A stretch of 64,000 nucleotides of DNA from Bradyrhizobium liaoningense (GTDB lineage: Bacteria; Pseudomonadota; Alphaproteobacteria; Rhizobiales; Xanthobacteraceae). A model generated the notes under the pieces. It saw nothing but the letters and a program-made list of their open reading frames with translations. It searched no databases and had not been told where the DNA came from. The stretch spans positions 1-64,000 of the forward strand of contig NZ_JAFCJS010000015.1 in NCBI RefSeq assembly GCF_018130825.1, given 5' to 3'. This document shows, in pieces, positions 8,078 to 16,358 of this stretch. Position 1 is the stretch's first letter. Each line of letters begins with the position of its first letter. A program made the translations under genes and the position numbers.

Positions 8078-8437
8078 ATGCGAGGCACTTCATCCATCCT
8101 GGCGGCTGCCGCACTTCTTGGGATCGGCACCCTCGTGACATCAGGGTCGGCCGTTGCTGGCGGAACGCGGATGGGAACGGGCGGCCTTCCCACGGTCGAA
8201 AATACGTGGGGGTTTGGATACGGCCAGGGCCCGTCCTTCTATGGGCAGTATGCGCCGCTTGCAGAAGACAGCTACGCCTTCGGTTACGAATATCCTGTTT
8301 TTGCAGGCTACGATGTGCGAGCGATCGCCGTCGACCTCTCCAATTCGCGCTTTCGACACCGGCCGGTCGCCGGACCTGGAGTTATCTACTACCGCGGCCA
8401 ATATCCCCGGCCGTATCGCATGAACCAATACTGGTGA
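8078..8437 (+). CDS. Exported Gly/Tyr-rich hypothetical protein
   Basis: 119 residues from ATG 8078, set by a strong GAGGAG site and the signal peptide beginning there (MRGTSSILAAAALLGIG.., cleavage near AVAGG). The mature part is rich in Gly, Tyr, Phe and Pro (WGFGYGQGPSFYGQY, FGYEYPVFAGYD) and ends in a YRMNQYW motif. This composition suggests an extended or surface-associated small protein; no domain is recognised. The longer 158-codon frame starting at 7961 is not supported. Confidence 0.78.
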   Translation: MRGTSSILAAAALLGIGTLVTSGSAVAGGTRMGTGGLPTVENTWGFGYGQGPSFYGQYAPLAEDSYAFGYEYPVFAGYDVRAIAVDLSNSRFRHRPVAGPGVIYYRGQYPRPYRMNQYW

Positions 8438-8495
8438 GCTGATCGATCGTGCTCTCCTGCGCGGCCGCCAGCGCCGCGCAGGCGACGGAGGCGCG

Positions 8496-8840
8496 TCATC
8501 CCTCTCCCGCTTGCGCGTCATGGCCGGGATCATCCCGGTCGCTCTTCGATCCATGCCCGCGCCTGCTCACCCATCCCTTGATCGCGTCGTAAGCTTCGAG
8601 CAAGGGCGGCGTTAACGAGAAGAATGCGCCGAGCGCAATTGCGATGACGACATGCCGTAGCAAAACGCTCTCGTCCCGCGCTTCAGTCGTGCCCGAGCTC
8701 ATCCCGGCTGCGACAGCCGTGGCGTCGCCCGCCCTGCCGGCAACGTTCGCCATCCGCGGCTTACGCGGCGGGATCATCACGACGACGAAGAGCACGTTAA
8801 TCAGCAACCAAATGCCGAGAATGATTAAGAGCGTCCTCAT
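8496..8840 (-). CDS. Small inner-membrane protein, two predicted helices
   Basis: 114 residues from ATG 8840; a TTG two codons upstream is less likely. An N-terminal hydrophobic helix (TLLIILGIWLLINVLFVVVMI) and a second one around residues 65-85 (VVIAIALGAFFSLTPPL) flank a polar Ala/Gly-rich loop. The charged C-terminal tail (GHGSKSDRDDPGHD) would be cytoplasmic or periplasmic depending on topology. No family recognised. Confidence 0.65.
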   Translation of the reverse strand: MRTLLIILGIWLLINVLFVVVMIPPRKPRMANVAGRAGDATAVAAGMSSGTTEARDESVLLRHVVIAIALGAFFSLTPPLLEAYDAIKGWVSRRGHGSKSDRDDPGHDAQAGEG

Positions 8841-9105
8841 TCGCAAAATCCAAAAAATCGATACGACTATTCTCTCGCTACCCGAAGGCTAAATGTGCCT
8901 ATGGATCAGTCACATTTGTCCAGGCCACCCCCTGATGCAAGCCTAAATCTTGGTCGTTAAATATTAAATCTGCCAATAAAAACGTGATCGGCGCGGACGC
9001 CCAGGGCTTCCCTGGCACCGGCACGGCTCCCTTTGCTCGGCCTCAATGGCGGTCTTGAGGAGCACGACCCGGCATGCAGCGCATCGCCGGCCGTGATCGC
9101 GATCC

Positions 9106-9348
9106 TCAGTCCAGGAATTCAACACCGATACGATTTCCGCTGGACCAGACGACACGGCAATCCCGGATGATGCGATCCTTCTCCAGCATCAGCTTGATGC
9201 GGGGTCTGACGTAGACCTTGTCCGCCAACTCGATGGCGGCGCCATGATCGGAAAGGCTGACCACGCGGCATCGCATGCTGGATCCATCGCCGGCGATGTA
9301 TGCGACCTCGTCGACTGTCGCGCGCTGCTGCCTGCGACGCTCCTCCAC
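9106..9348 (-). CDS. Single-domain PilZ-like protein
   Basis: 80 residues from a GTG at 9348. PilZ domains bind cyclic di-GMP through RxxxR and (D/N)xSxxG motifs. Here R5..R9 supplies the first motif and SLSDHG near residue 31 fits the second except that its first residue is Ser. The closing NRIGVEFLD strand is typical of PilZ. The protein is probably cytoplasmic and may act as a small c-di-GMP effector. It lies six bases downstream of a second PilZ-like gene, so the two are probably cotranscribed. The degenerate second motif leaves ligand binding uncertain. Confidence 0.82.
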   Translation of the reverse strand: MEERRRQQRATVDEVAYIAGDGSSMRCRVVSLSDHGAAIELADKVYVRPRIKLMLEKDRIIRDCRVVWSSGNRIGVEFLD

Positions 9349-9354
9349 GACGAC

Positions 9355-9654
9355 TCACCCCTTGCTCAAGTTCTTGCCGCGCAGGAAGTGAACCCCGATA
9401 TGGTCGCCGTTGATCCAGGCCAATTCGCAGCGGCGGAAGGCGGCGCCCGTCGTCGAAAGGAGCAGGAAAAACTCCTTCAGCGCAAGCCCTTCGATCGATC
9501 CTTCAATCCTGAGCTTTGCTCCGGCCTCGGCCACGTCGGTCATCTGACACTGACGGCTCCACGTCCCGTCGATCGCCACGATGTGCACGTCGACGCCGCG
9601 CGAGAACTCGATACGTGCAGTCCCACGTTTTTCGGGTTGCGGTGAACCAGCCAT
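9355..9654 (-). CDS. Single-domain PilZ-like protein with degenerate second motif
   Basis: 99 residues from ATG 9654. It has an N-terminal RxxxR (R10..R14 in EKRGTARIE), a central TDVAEAG where the PilZ (D/N)xSxxG serine is Ala, and a C-terminal HIGVHFL strand typical of the fold. The missing serine suggests weak or lost c-di-GMP binding, or an adaptor role. It is the upstream member of a tandem PilZ pair. No strong ribosome site was seen before the ATG, so the start is less certain than the family. Confidence 0.8.
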   Translation of the reverse strand: MAGSPQPEKRGTARIEFSRGVDVHIVAIDGTWSRQCQMTDVAEAGAKLRIEGSIEGLALKEFFLLLSTTGAAFRRCELAWINGDHIGVHFLRGKNLSKG

Positions 9655-10034
9655 ACCTGGTCGAAGCCTGGGTTAAAATCTTCAATCATGCCGCCGCTCG
9701 CTGATTGCTCGCCAGGACAGACTTGGCCTGCCGGCACGCGAGAAGCTCTTTCAAAAATGGAGCGGCTTCGGCCGCAGTCGAAGCGACTCAGCACTGCAAT
9801 TGCGCGTCTCCCGATAGTGCGAGAGAAAAATTCAGGAAAGGCTAATGCGCCTGTCGGATTTCGGCAAACGGCGACCGGAGTTTGCGAAACGGCCCGCTCG
9901 GCGCCATTGCACGCTCGGGGCACTTCCTACTTTTTCGGCATTTACGAGCATAAATTTGTGCACCGAATCTTCGCAAACCCGGCTTAAAGTCCTTAAATCC
10001 GGGATTTTGCATGACCCTCCCGGGGCTGGCGCAG

Positions 10035-10064
10035 CGCCGCTCGCGACTATTTAAGCGAGCGGCG
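10035..10064 (+). terminator. Hairpin followed by T-rich run
   Basis: CGCCGCTCGC / GCGAGCGGCG perfect stem with a 10-base loop, followed on the plus strand by TTGTTGTTT. It is terminator-like, but no protein gene ends just upstream on this strand. Confidence 0.45.
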
Positions 10065-10239
10065 TTGTTGTTTCGGTATTCCTGCGGATTTCGGCTCGGG
10101 TTCCATGGTGCTACGGTTCCATCGCGAGCGACGGGCCCCCTAGCCAGCCCCGGGTGGACCGGCGCCGCAAACGGCCTTGGCCCGCCTCCACTGCGCTATT
10201 TTGCCGGAGGCGGGCTTCCTTTCTGCCCGCTCAGACTGA

Positions 10240-10266
10240 AAGGGGCCGCTCATAGAGCGGCCCCTT
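10240..10266. terminator. Strong short-loop hairpin, possible bidirectional terminator
   Basis: AAGGGGCCGCTC / GAGCGGCCCCTT, a 12-bp perfect stem with an ATA loop, A-rich before and T-ended after. It lies 165 bp beyond the stop of the minus-strand gene ending at 10432. Confidence 0.5.
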
Positions 10267-10431
10267 GCCGGTTGAAATGGGTGTCCGTGATGAAATGCCA
10301 GCCCCGGCATCAGCACCCTAGCGGTACTGAAGTGCCATGTGGATTCCGTTCGACTACGGTGAACCATACTGCCGTAATTTCGGGTCGGTTCCGGGCGCCG
10401 GGACGGCCCGGCTTGCCAGAGAAACCGGCGG

Positions 10432-11409
10432 TCAGCGCGCAGGCGCGGGCGTGGACGCGGCCGCCGGCGCAGTCGGCCGCGCAGTCGGCGGCGGCTTCGG
10501 TTTTGCGGCCGCCGGCTGAGCTGCGGCCTGCGGCGACGAGGCGGCTGCCGCGGGACCCGGCGCAGCGGGAGCCGCGAGCCGCGGCGGAGGCGTCACTCTC
10601 TTCGCCGCCGCAGCCTGCTCAAGACGGGTCAGCTGATCCCTGACCGCCTTGATCTGCTCGACGGCACTCGCATTGTCGCGCTCCGCCAGCTCCTGGCCGG
10701 CCTTCACTTGATCGGAAAGCCGGGCAACGGCGCGGCTCACCTGGTCCTGGCTGGCCTTGAGCTGTTCGCCAAGACTTGCGTTATCGCGGATCGATTGATC
10801 GCGATTAAGCTTGAGCTGCTCGATCTCCTTTTTCAGGCTTGCGATATCGCGCGACATCGATTGGAGCAGCGGGGTCAACTCCGGCGGCAGAGACCCCGGC
10901 CCGGCCACGGCTGCGGGCGAGGTTTGCGAGGTCGCCTTGGCGACATCGCCGGGCGAGCCCAGCCAGCCCACAGCGGCGACACCTGCTCCTGCGGCCAGCA
11001 CGACGCCTGCAAGCGCAAACAAGCCCCACCGTCGCGGTGAAATCCGGTTGCTTGACGCGGCGGAGCGTTGGGCGTTTAGCGTCTGCGGGTCAGGCCGGAG
11101 GCTTGCGGCTTCCAGCTTCGATGGCGGCTGCTCGGAGGCTCTGCTGGCGCGTTCGTTCTCATGGGGCCGGACGATGTGCGCGTCGGGCGGCGGATTTCGC
11201 GAAACGCCGGCTTCGCGAGAACTCAGCTTTCCGAAGCTCCCCTTCGGAGCCTCATCGACATGCGCTGGACCGCCAAAAGCGCTTGCTGCGCGTTCGCCGG
11301 CCGCATTCCCGTCGTGCGGCTCAACGTCAAAATAAGTAACGGGTGATGGCGGCTCGTTGAGTATGCCGGCAATGGTATCGCTCAACGCCTGCAATTTATC
11401 TGTACTCAT
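10432..11409 (-). CDS. Single-pass membrane protein with coiled coil and Pro/Ala-rich tail
   Basis: 325 residues from ATG 11409, with GAAGGTAGC upstream. Residues 1-125 are polar and low in complexity. A membrane helix lies near 130-150 (WGLFALAGVVLAAGAGVAAVGWL), followed by a long amphipathic coiled coil (about 180-270, with repeated LKKEIEQLK, QDQVSRAVARLS and VEQIKAVRDQL patterns) and a Pro/Ala/Lys-rich C-terminus. It is probably a cell-envelope scaffold with a periplasmic coiled coil. No enzymatic motif is visible and the family is unknown to me. A TTAT-N7-TTAA near-match to the CtrA box lies about 60 bp upstream. Confidence 0.75.
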   Translation of the reverse strand: MSTDKLQALSDTIAGILNEPPSPVTYFDVEPHDGNAAGERAASAFGGPAHVDEAPKGSFGKLSSREAGVSRNPPPDAHIVRPHENERASRASEQPPSKLEAASLRPDPQTLNAQRSAASSNRISPRRWGLFALAGVVLAAGAGVAAVGWLGSPGDVAKATSQTSPAAVAGPGSLPPELTPLLQSMSRDIASLKKEIEQLKLNRDQSIRDNASLGEQLKASQDQVSRAVARLSDQVKAGQELAERDNASAVEQIKAVRDQLTRLEQAAAAKRVTPPPRLAAPAAPGPAAAASSPQAAAQPAAAKPKPPPTARPTAPAAASTPAPAR

Positions 11410-11631
11410 CTGCTACCTTCGGCAAACCCGAACAAAGTGCGGTCGGTCTCAACGCGACGGGGCGGGAACGTTATTTCTGCGTTAATGTTTGTCAAGATCG
11501 GGCGCTGCATTCGAGCGCCCTCGATCCTCGGCCATCTTCCGGGACACGGTCGCAATTCACGACCCGCAGCTTCAATCAATGCACATCGCGAGACCGCAAA
11601 ATGCCGTCACGCCAAAGGGTTTTACGACGAA

Positions 11632-12174
11632 TTAGTTGGGCGCCTGGACGATACGAGCTCCTCGCAGCCGATGAACCAGAGCTCCGATTTCCTGATGGAC
11701 GGCACGGAAATAGAGCAGATGCGTAATCGCAAAGGACAACATGCAGGTGCCGAGAATGGTCGCCATCACGAACAGGCCACCTGACGGGACGGCGATCGCT
11801 CCAAGCGACGCCTGCCTGACAGTGGGCATGCCGACTTGCCAGGATGCAACCAGAAAAACCGCGTAAGCAGCACTCAGATGCGTTGCGATCGTGAAGAGCG
11901 GCCGCGACCGGGCAACGAGCCCGAGGCAGGCAAGCACGAAGATCGGAAGCGCAAGTCCGAAGAGCTGAAATCCCTCAATGCTGACGAAGTAACTCAGATA
12001 CGCGTCGCTGCGCTGAAAAATGCCGAACAGCTTGAGATTGATGAACCAGAGAACCTGGGAGCTCGGGGCGTATTCGAGAGCGCGCGCAGCCAACTCGGCG
12101 CAGAGCGTGGTGGTGAAAAGCGCCAGCGGTCCCAAAAACTGCAATTTAAAGAGCCGGTTCATAGGACAAGCCAT
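11632..12174 (-). CDS. Polytopic membrane protein, four or five helices
   Basis: 180 residues from ATG 12174; ATG 12162 (MNRLFK) is nearly as good. Hydrophobic segments occur around residues 12-32, 65-90, 95-115 and 130-158, with short loops and a basic C-terminus (VHRLRGARIVQ). Nothing identifies a substrate. The gene precedes the membrane glycosyltransferase-like genes and is on the same strand as the GT87 gene upstream of it, so it may belong to the same function; that is inference. Confidence 0.7.
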   Translation of the reverse strand: MACPMNRLFKLQFLGPLALFTTTLCAELAARALEYAPSSQVLWFINLKLFGIFQRSDAYLSYFVSIEGFQLFGLALPIFVLACLGLVARSRPLFTIATHLSAAYAVFLVASWQVGMPTVRQASLGAIAVPSGGLFVMATILGTCMLSFAITHLLYFRAVHQEIGALVHRLRGARIVQAPN

Positions 12175-12322
12175 ACGTCAAAAACGTTGAGCTAGTCTTA
12201 AGGTTCCCGGGTGGTCGCGCCGGCTCCGGCGGCTGAAACCGCTTTAATTATAGGCTCTCTTGAAAAGGTATTTCGACAATCCGAATTTATTGGTATTCAA
12301 ATGCTCCAGACCTGCGCCGACG

Positions 12323-13582
12323 TCAGGTATCCACGTCGGCCCCGTTCCGCGGATTGCGGCGGGTCTCGTCTGCGCCTCGCAATAATACTCGCACTATGAG
12401 CCAGAGCAGAGTGACGAGCAACAAACCGTCGAACGCGGGCTGTTCAATCGATTTTCCGTCTTGAATGGTCAGCCGTAAAATCTGGAACAAGCCGTAGAAC
12501 CCTGACATGAACGTCAGGCCATAGATTGCAGCGCGCTCGCCGCCTGTTGCCAGACGCGTCAGATCCGGCAGCAACAGGGCCATTCCTACACCGAGAATTG
12601 GCAGGTCGTAGTCGTAGGCGTATGGGCTGATCAACAGCGTGGCGACGGCCGAAATGCCCAGGGACCAGCGCGCCGGAAAGTCGCGATAGATCGCGAAGGC
12701 GACAACCGACAGCGCGACTACGGCAACGGCCGCTTGGCCCAGAAATGCCCATGAAGCAGAAAAACCGACTGTTCGCATGATCGCATAGAGGGAAATCGAG
12801 CGAAAAACATCGAAGCGTCCGCTTCCCAGAAACACGGCGGACTCGTGTGCACTCGTGAGAAACGCACTCCAGATTGAGACCCCGAACAGCAAGGTGCACA
12901 GGATCGAGCTCAAAAGGATGACCGTCATTGCAGTCATGACGGCGATCCAGCGACGCGCGAGCAACGCATAAATCCCGATAGCAACCGCAAGATGAGGCTT
13001 GATTACCATCATGCCAAGGCCCAATCCGGCGGCGATCTGCTTCCGCTCCATGGCGAGGCAGGTAACGCCGATGAGGCTGCCGGTCAGAAAGCCATTTTGA
13101 CCGCCGAAAAGCGTGAGGAGCAGGACCGGCGCAAGCAGAATCACCACCAGAGCGAAACAGCTTCTCGAGATGGCCCTCAATGTCAGGAGATAGCAGCCAA
13201 GCGTGCCCGCGACGAACAGAAAATATGAAGCGCCGACCGGAAGCAGCGCCAAGGGAGCGACCAGCAGAGTGAACTGGGGAGGATAGGTCCAGTACCCGAA
13301 AATGTTGATGTCGCGGCCTATGGTATCGATCTGCAGTTTTGCGAACTGATCGAAATAGTAGACTTGCGCGACGTCGCCGAGCCAGACTCTTTGCGCAACG
13401 ATGTAGAAGGCGTCAAAATCGAGAAGGTGCCTGAATTGCCCTGCCTGCCAATCGGAGAGCGAGGCAGTCATCAGGACAAGAACGATCGCCAGCCCGTAAA
13501 GGATGAAGCGCGCGCCCATCGCCCATTTGCTGCTGGAATTTGGGCCGGGTCCACCAACTTGACTGACTCGGCCCTCTCTCAT
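12323..13582 (-). CDS. GT87/DUF2029 family membrane glycosyltransferase-like protein
   Basis: 419 residues from ATG 13582; the frame begins at a TTG (13600) and another ATG lies at 13519. The chain has about ten membrane helices. It shares DFDAFY near the first periplasmic loop, a YPPQF motif and GQNGFLTGSLIG with the plus-strand gene at 29889, which identifies the two as paralogues. The GT87/DUF2029 (GT-C fold) family includes polyprenyl-phosphate-dependent mannosyltransferases of mycobacteria; the donor and acceptor here are unknown. It is divergent from the next membrane gene at 13804. Confidence 0.82.
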   Translation of the reverse strand: MREGRVSQVGGPGPNSSSKWAMGARFILYGLAIVLVLMTASLSDWQAGQFRHLLDFDAFYIVAQRVWLGDVAQVYYFDQFAKLQIDTIGRDINIFGYWTYPPQFTLLVAPLALLPVGASYFLFVAGTLGCYLLTLRAISRSCFALVVILLAPVLLLTLFGGQNGFLTGSLIGVTCLAMERKQIAAGLGLGMMVIKPHLAVAIGIYALLARRWIAVMTAMTVILLSSILCTLLFGVSIWSAFLTSAHESAVFLGSGRFDVFRSISLYAIMRTVGFSASWAFLGQAAVAVVALSVVAFAIYRDFPARWSLGISAVATLLISPYAYDYDLPILGVGMALLLPDLTRLATGGERAAIYGLTFMSGFYGLFQILRLTIQDGKSIEQPAFDGLLLVTLLWLIVRVLLRGADETRRNPRNGADVDT

Positions 13583-13803
13583 CGGTCGAAGAGCCCCCAA
13601 ATTGAGGTCCAGAGGCGCCGTCGATGATGCGGCCCTCTGGTGGTTCGTTCTGAAATAATTTCGACGGTAATCCTATTTCGTCACGGAGGGTGAAAGCAAT
13701 CGATCTTGGTGCAATGTTAGCGGGGGAGTTAACGCCCCGGACAAGGACACCTTTGTTCGGTGACAGTCGTTCCCGGTTCAGCGAGTTTTGCAAGGGTCTT
13801 ATT

Positions 13804-15327
13804 GTGGGAAATGAGATAAAGGCGAAGCGGGAAACGAAATGGACCACGGCCTTCGACCTGCGGACGGCCTATTTTGTCCTGCTCGTGGTAATGACCCTAC
13901 CGGTGCTTTTCCTGATCCCGCGCACGGTGGATCTCGTAAACCACTGGGCTCGGCTGACTATTCTCACCATGCCGGCGTCCGATCCGCTCAACGCTTTTTA
14001 CGTCGTCCAATGGGGTGCCTTTCCCAACCTCGGCATCGATCTCATCTACGTTGCGTTGGCGCCGCTGTTAAGTCCCGAGTCGGTCGCACGGCTCGCCTTC
14101 ATCCTGGCGTTCTGGCTGCCGGCGGTCGGCGCCTGGGCCTTGCATCGCGTATGGGCGCGGGAACCATCGCCGACAATCCTCATCGCGCCAGTTCTCAGCT
14201 ACAATCTCGTAACAACGGTGGGGCTGATCAATTTTGGATTGGGCATCGGTGTCGCGCTGATCGCACTTGCCTGGTGGATCGCCCAGACGCACCGGCAAAT
14301 CGCGCGCGATCTTCTGGTGATGAACGCCGTGGCCGTCGCGTTATTCTTCTGTCACATCCTGGCGCTCGCCGCTTTCTGCGTCATTTTCGGACTGCTGGAA
14401 GCCACGCCACGTCCGGGCGAGCCGCTCAAGCCGGCATTCCTGCGCGCGCTGCGATCTCCGCTTTACGTCGCGGCTGGTTTGGCCCTCGTCTGGTCGATGC
14501 CGCAACTGCCGCAAGGCTATGTCATCGCGAGCGACAAGTCCTGGATCGTCATTGCGCCCTTCTTTGGTGGCCTCCCGCTCGACCATAAATGGGGCCTCGG
14601 GTTGCTTGTCCTGCTGCTTGCAGTCATGCGCTTCATCGCCATTGCAACGCCTGCGAGGCTCACCGTGTTCGGCTTCTTTGTCGTCGCTGTTTGCGCGCCT
14701 TCCTCCTTGAGCACGGCGAACCTGGTAGATGCACGCCTCGTCGTGCTTTGGGTATACCTGGCGCTGGCCGCGACCGTCACGCGTGTGCCGACGCCAGGGC
14801 GTCTGGCCGGAGCGGTTTCGATTGCCGTCTTCGCCTTCGCTTTGGTGCGGCTTGCATTGCTGATCCCAACGTGGAGCGCCTATAACGCGGATATCGTGGA
14901 GTTGCGGACAGCGTTCTCCGCCATTCCAACCGGCTCGAGCGTGCTCGCCGTGGCGCCACCGGATTGTCGCGATCCGAATATCTACTTCGAGCACAACCTT
15001 TCGACTTTCGCCGCCATCGACCGACGCGCACAGGTGAACATGCTGTTCGCCGGACAGGGCCTGCAGCCTGTGCGCGCGAAAGACCCGGCGATCGCGGCCG
15101 CACCGCAGGTCATCGTGAACTCCGAGTGGCTTTCAGCCTCGGGACAGTCGAAACTGATGGCGGATGCGCCCGTGCCGTGGGTCGATATCATGTCGCGTTG
15201 GCGCGACCATTTCGACGTCGTCGTCGACATCCATGGCACTTGCGAGAGCACGATTGCAGCAACGGGCCTCGAGCGCGTCGCACGTTCGAACATCGCGGAT
15301 ATCTATATCGCTGAACGACCGCGTTGA
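13804..15327 (+). CDS. Large polytopic membrane protein, GT-C-like
   Basis: 507 residues from a GTG at 13804, chosen because AGGG sits eight bases upstream and the first membrane helix follows soon after; the frame stays open to a GTG at 13690 through poor-looking sequence. Around ten hydrophobic helices span residues 15-375, followed by a soluble C-terminal domain of about 130 residues (VLAVAPPDCRDPNIYFEHN onward). The architecture (many helices plus a periplasmic tail) fits GT-C glycosyltransferases, but I see no diagnostic motif and call this only a resemblance. It is divergent from the GT87 gene and convergent with tadD. Confidence 0.72.
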   Translation: MGNEIKAKRETKWTTAFDLRTAYFVLLVVMTLPVLFLIPRTVDLVNHWARLTILTMPASDPLNAFYVVQWGAFPNLGIDLIYVALAPLLSPESVARLAFILAFWLPAVGAWALHRVWAREPSPTILIAPVLSYNLVTTVGLINFGLGIGVALIALAWWIAQTHRQIARDLLVMNAVAVALFFCHILALAAFCVIFGLLEATPRPGEPLKPAFLRALRSPLYVAAGLALVWSMPQLPQGYVIASDKSWIVIAPFFGGLPLDHKWGLGLLVLLLAVMRFIAIATPARLTVFGFFVVAVCAPSSLSTANLVDARLVVLWVYLALAATVTRVPTPGRLAGAVSIAVFAFALVRLALLIPTWSAYNADIVELRTAFSAIPTGSSVLAVAPPDCRDPNIYFEHNLSTFAAIDRRAQVNMLFAGQGLQPVRAKDPAIAAAPQVIVNSEWLSASGQSKLMADAPVPWVDIMSRWRDHFDVVVDIHGTCESTIAATGLERVARSNIADIYIAERPR

Positions 15328-15328
15328 A

Positions 15329-15346
15329 TATCGGCCACGGCCGATA
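15329..15346. terminator. Short palindrome between convergent genes
   Basis: TATCGGC / GCCGATA with a CACG loop sits in the 22-bp gap between the membrane-protein gene and the end of tadD. The stem is short and no strong T-run is present, so termination is only likely. Confidence 0.4.
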
Positions 15347-15349
15347 CAT

Positions 15350-15904
15350 TCACGGCTGATTGTTCGGCGGCCTCTCGATGAACTGCCGACTGCCGTTGAG
15401 AAGCTCGAGGTTGTTCGCGATGACCGGATTGCCCGGATCCAGCGAGTATGCCTTCTCGAACTTCCGTCGTGCCGCATTCAGGTTGCCACGCAGCATGTAC
15501 GAATAGCCCTGGTCATTCAGAACCTGCACGGTTTCGCCGCCGAGGCGGATCGCTTGCGCATAAGCCTGATCGGCGAGATCAAAGCGGCGGATCCGATCAT
15601 AGCTTGCTGCAAGCCCGATCCAGGCCGTTACGTCCTTTGGCGCCTTTTCGACGGCGTCCCGGAAATAGCGATTGGCGATGCCGAAGTTGCCGCGGTTGAA
15701 ATGCTCGAGGCCCATCCGCACCGGCTCGTCGGAGGGATAGTATTTGACGTCCGTGGGTTCCTGGACAGGGTCAGGACCGGCGGGAGCAACGGGCGCAACC
15801 ACGGCAGCGTCGCGGACGGTTGCTTCCTGCACCGTTTCGCAAGCCGCCAAGGCTGTCGCCAGCACGGCGCAGGCCAGCCATACAAGAAGGCGCCCCATAA
15901 CCAT
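15350..15904 (-). CDS. tadD: Tad pilus assembly TPR lipoprotein TadD
   Basis: 184 residues from ATG 15904. A lipoprotein signal ends in a LAAC lipobox (Cys at about residue 22). Tetratricopeptide-like repeats follow from about residue 65 (GLEHFNRGNFGIANRYFRDA, then two further helix pairs). TadD is an outer-membrane lipoprotein of the Flp/Tad system, thought to help secretin assembly. It is the last gene of a cpaC-lipoprotein-tadD unit. The start could also be ATG 15898. Identity rests on lipobox plus TPRs plus its position in the Tad locus. Confidence 0.85.
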   Translation of the reverse strand: MVMGRLLVWLACAVLATALAACETVQEATVRDAAVVAPVAPAGPDPVQEPTDVKYYPSDEPVRMGLEHFNRGNFGIANRYFRDAVEKAPKDVTAWIGLAASYDRIRRFDLADQAYAQAIRLGGETVQVLNDQGYSYMLRGNLNAARRKFEKAYSLDPGNPVIANNLELLNGSRQFIERPPNNQP

Positions 15905-15944
15905 TATCCCCGTCGCACCACCGGCAACAAATCAATCATCAAAA

Positions 15945-16346
15945 TCATCGGGTGGGACCTGCGCCCACAGTGGCCGCAGCCGTGCCTACATCGACGATGC
16001 CGCCTGCGTCCACAATAGCCCCCGTCGCACCGGCGACCCCCATTGGAGGATGTCCCGTTGCCGGCGTATTTCCGCCAAACGCCGGCAGCGGATCGCGCGG
16101 CTGGTTACCGCTGCGATAGCGCCTGATAGCACCACTGGTCTTCGCCGCATCAACAACAATTCTGCGATCGCCGACACCTCTCGGCCAGGGATGAATCGTG
16201 TGGATGGCGGCGTTGACTTGTTTGGCGTCGCCGGCGCTCAGCGTAATGGTGTCAGACCGCTGAAAGTAGCGGTCCATCTCGTCGTTGCCGGCCAGGCCGT
16301 TGCAAGCCCCGAGCGTGAAGACCGCGAGTAACGTCGTGCATGTCAT
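15945..16346 (-). CDS. Small Tad-locus lipoprotein
   Basis: 133 residues from ATG 16346, 12 bp after the cpaC stop. The signal peptide ends in a LGAC lipobox (Cys at residue 15). Residues 25-75 are polar (MDRYFQRSDTITLSAGDAKQVNAAIHTIHPWP). The C-terminal third is Gly/Ala/Val-rich low complexity (GAIVDAGGIVDVGTAAATVGAG). It sits where cpaD often lies in other alphaproteobacterial loci. I see no convincing CpaD similarity, but the position suggests it works at the outer membrane with the secretin. Confidence 0.72.
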   Translation of the reverse strand: MTCTTLLAVFTLGACNGLAGNDEMDRYFQRSDTITLSAGDAKQVNAAIHTIHPWPRGVGDRRIVVDAAKTSGAIRRYRSGNQPRDPLPAFGGNTPATGHPPMGVAGATGAIVDAGGIVDVGTAAATVGAGPTR

Positions 16347-16358
16347 ATCGGTCGCCCC

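Larger units (their letters stand above)
9655..10431. other. 777-bp non-coding region with three perfect hairpins
   Basis: No frame here has a credible start and composition. Three perfect inverted repeats lie within 232 bp: 10035-10064 (10-bp stem, then TTGTTGTTT), 10180-10215 (10-bp stem, 16-base loop) and 10240-10266 (12-bp stem, 3-base loop). On the minus strand the last could terminate the gene ending at 10432. The cluster could also belong to an unannotated small RNA. Confidence 0.6.
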
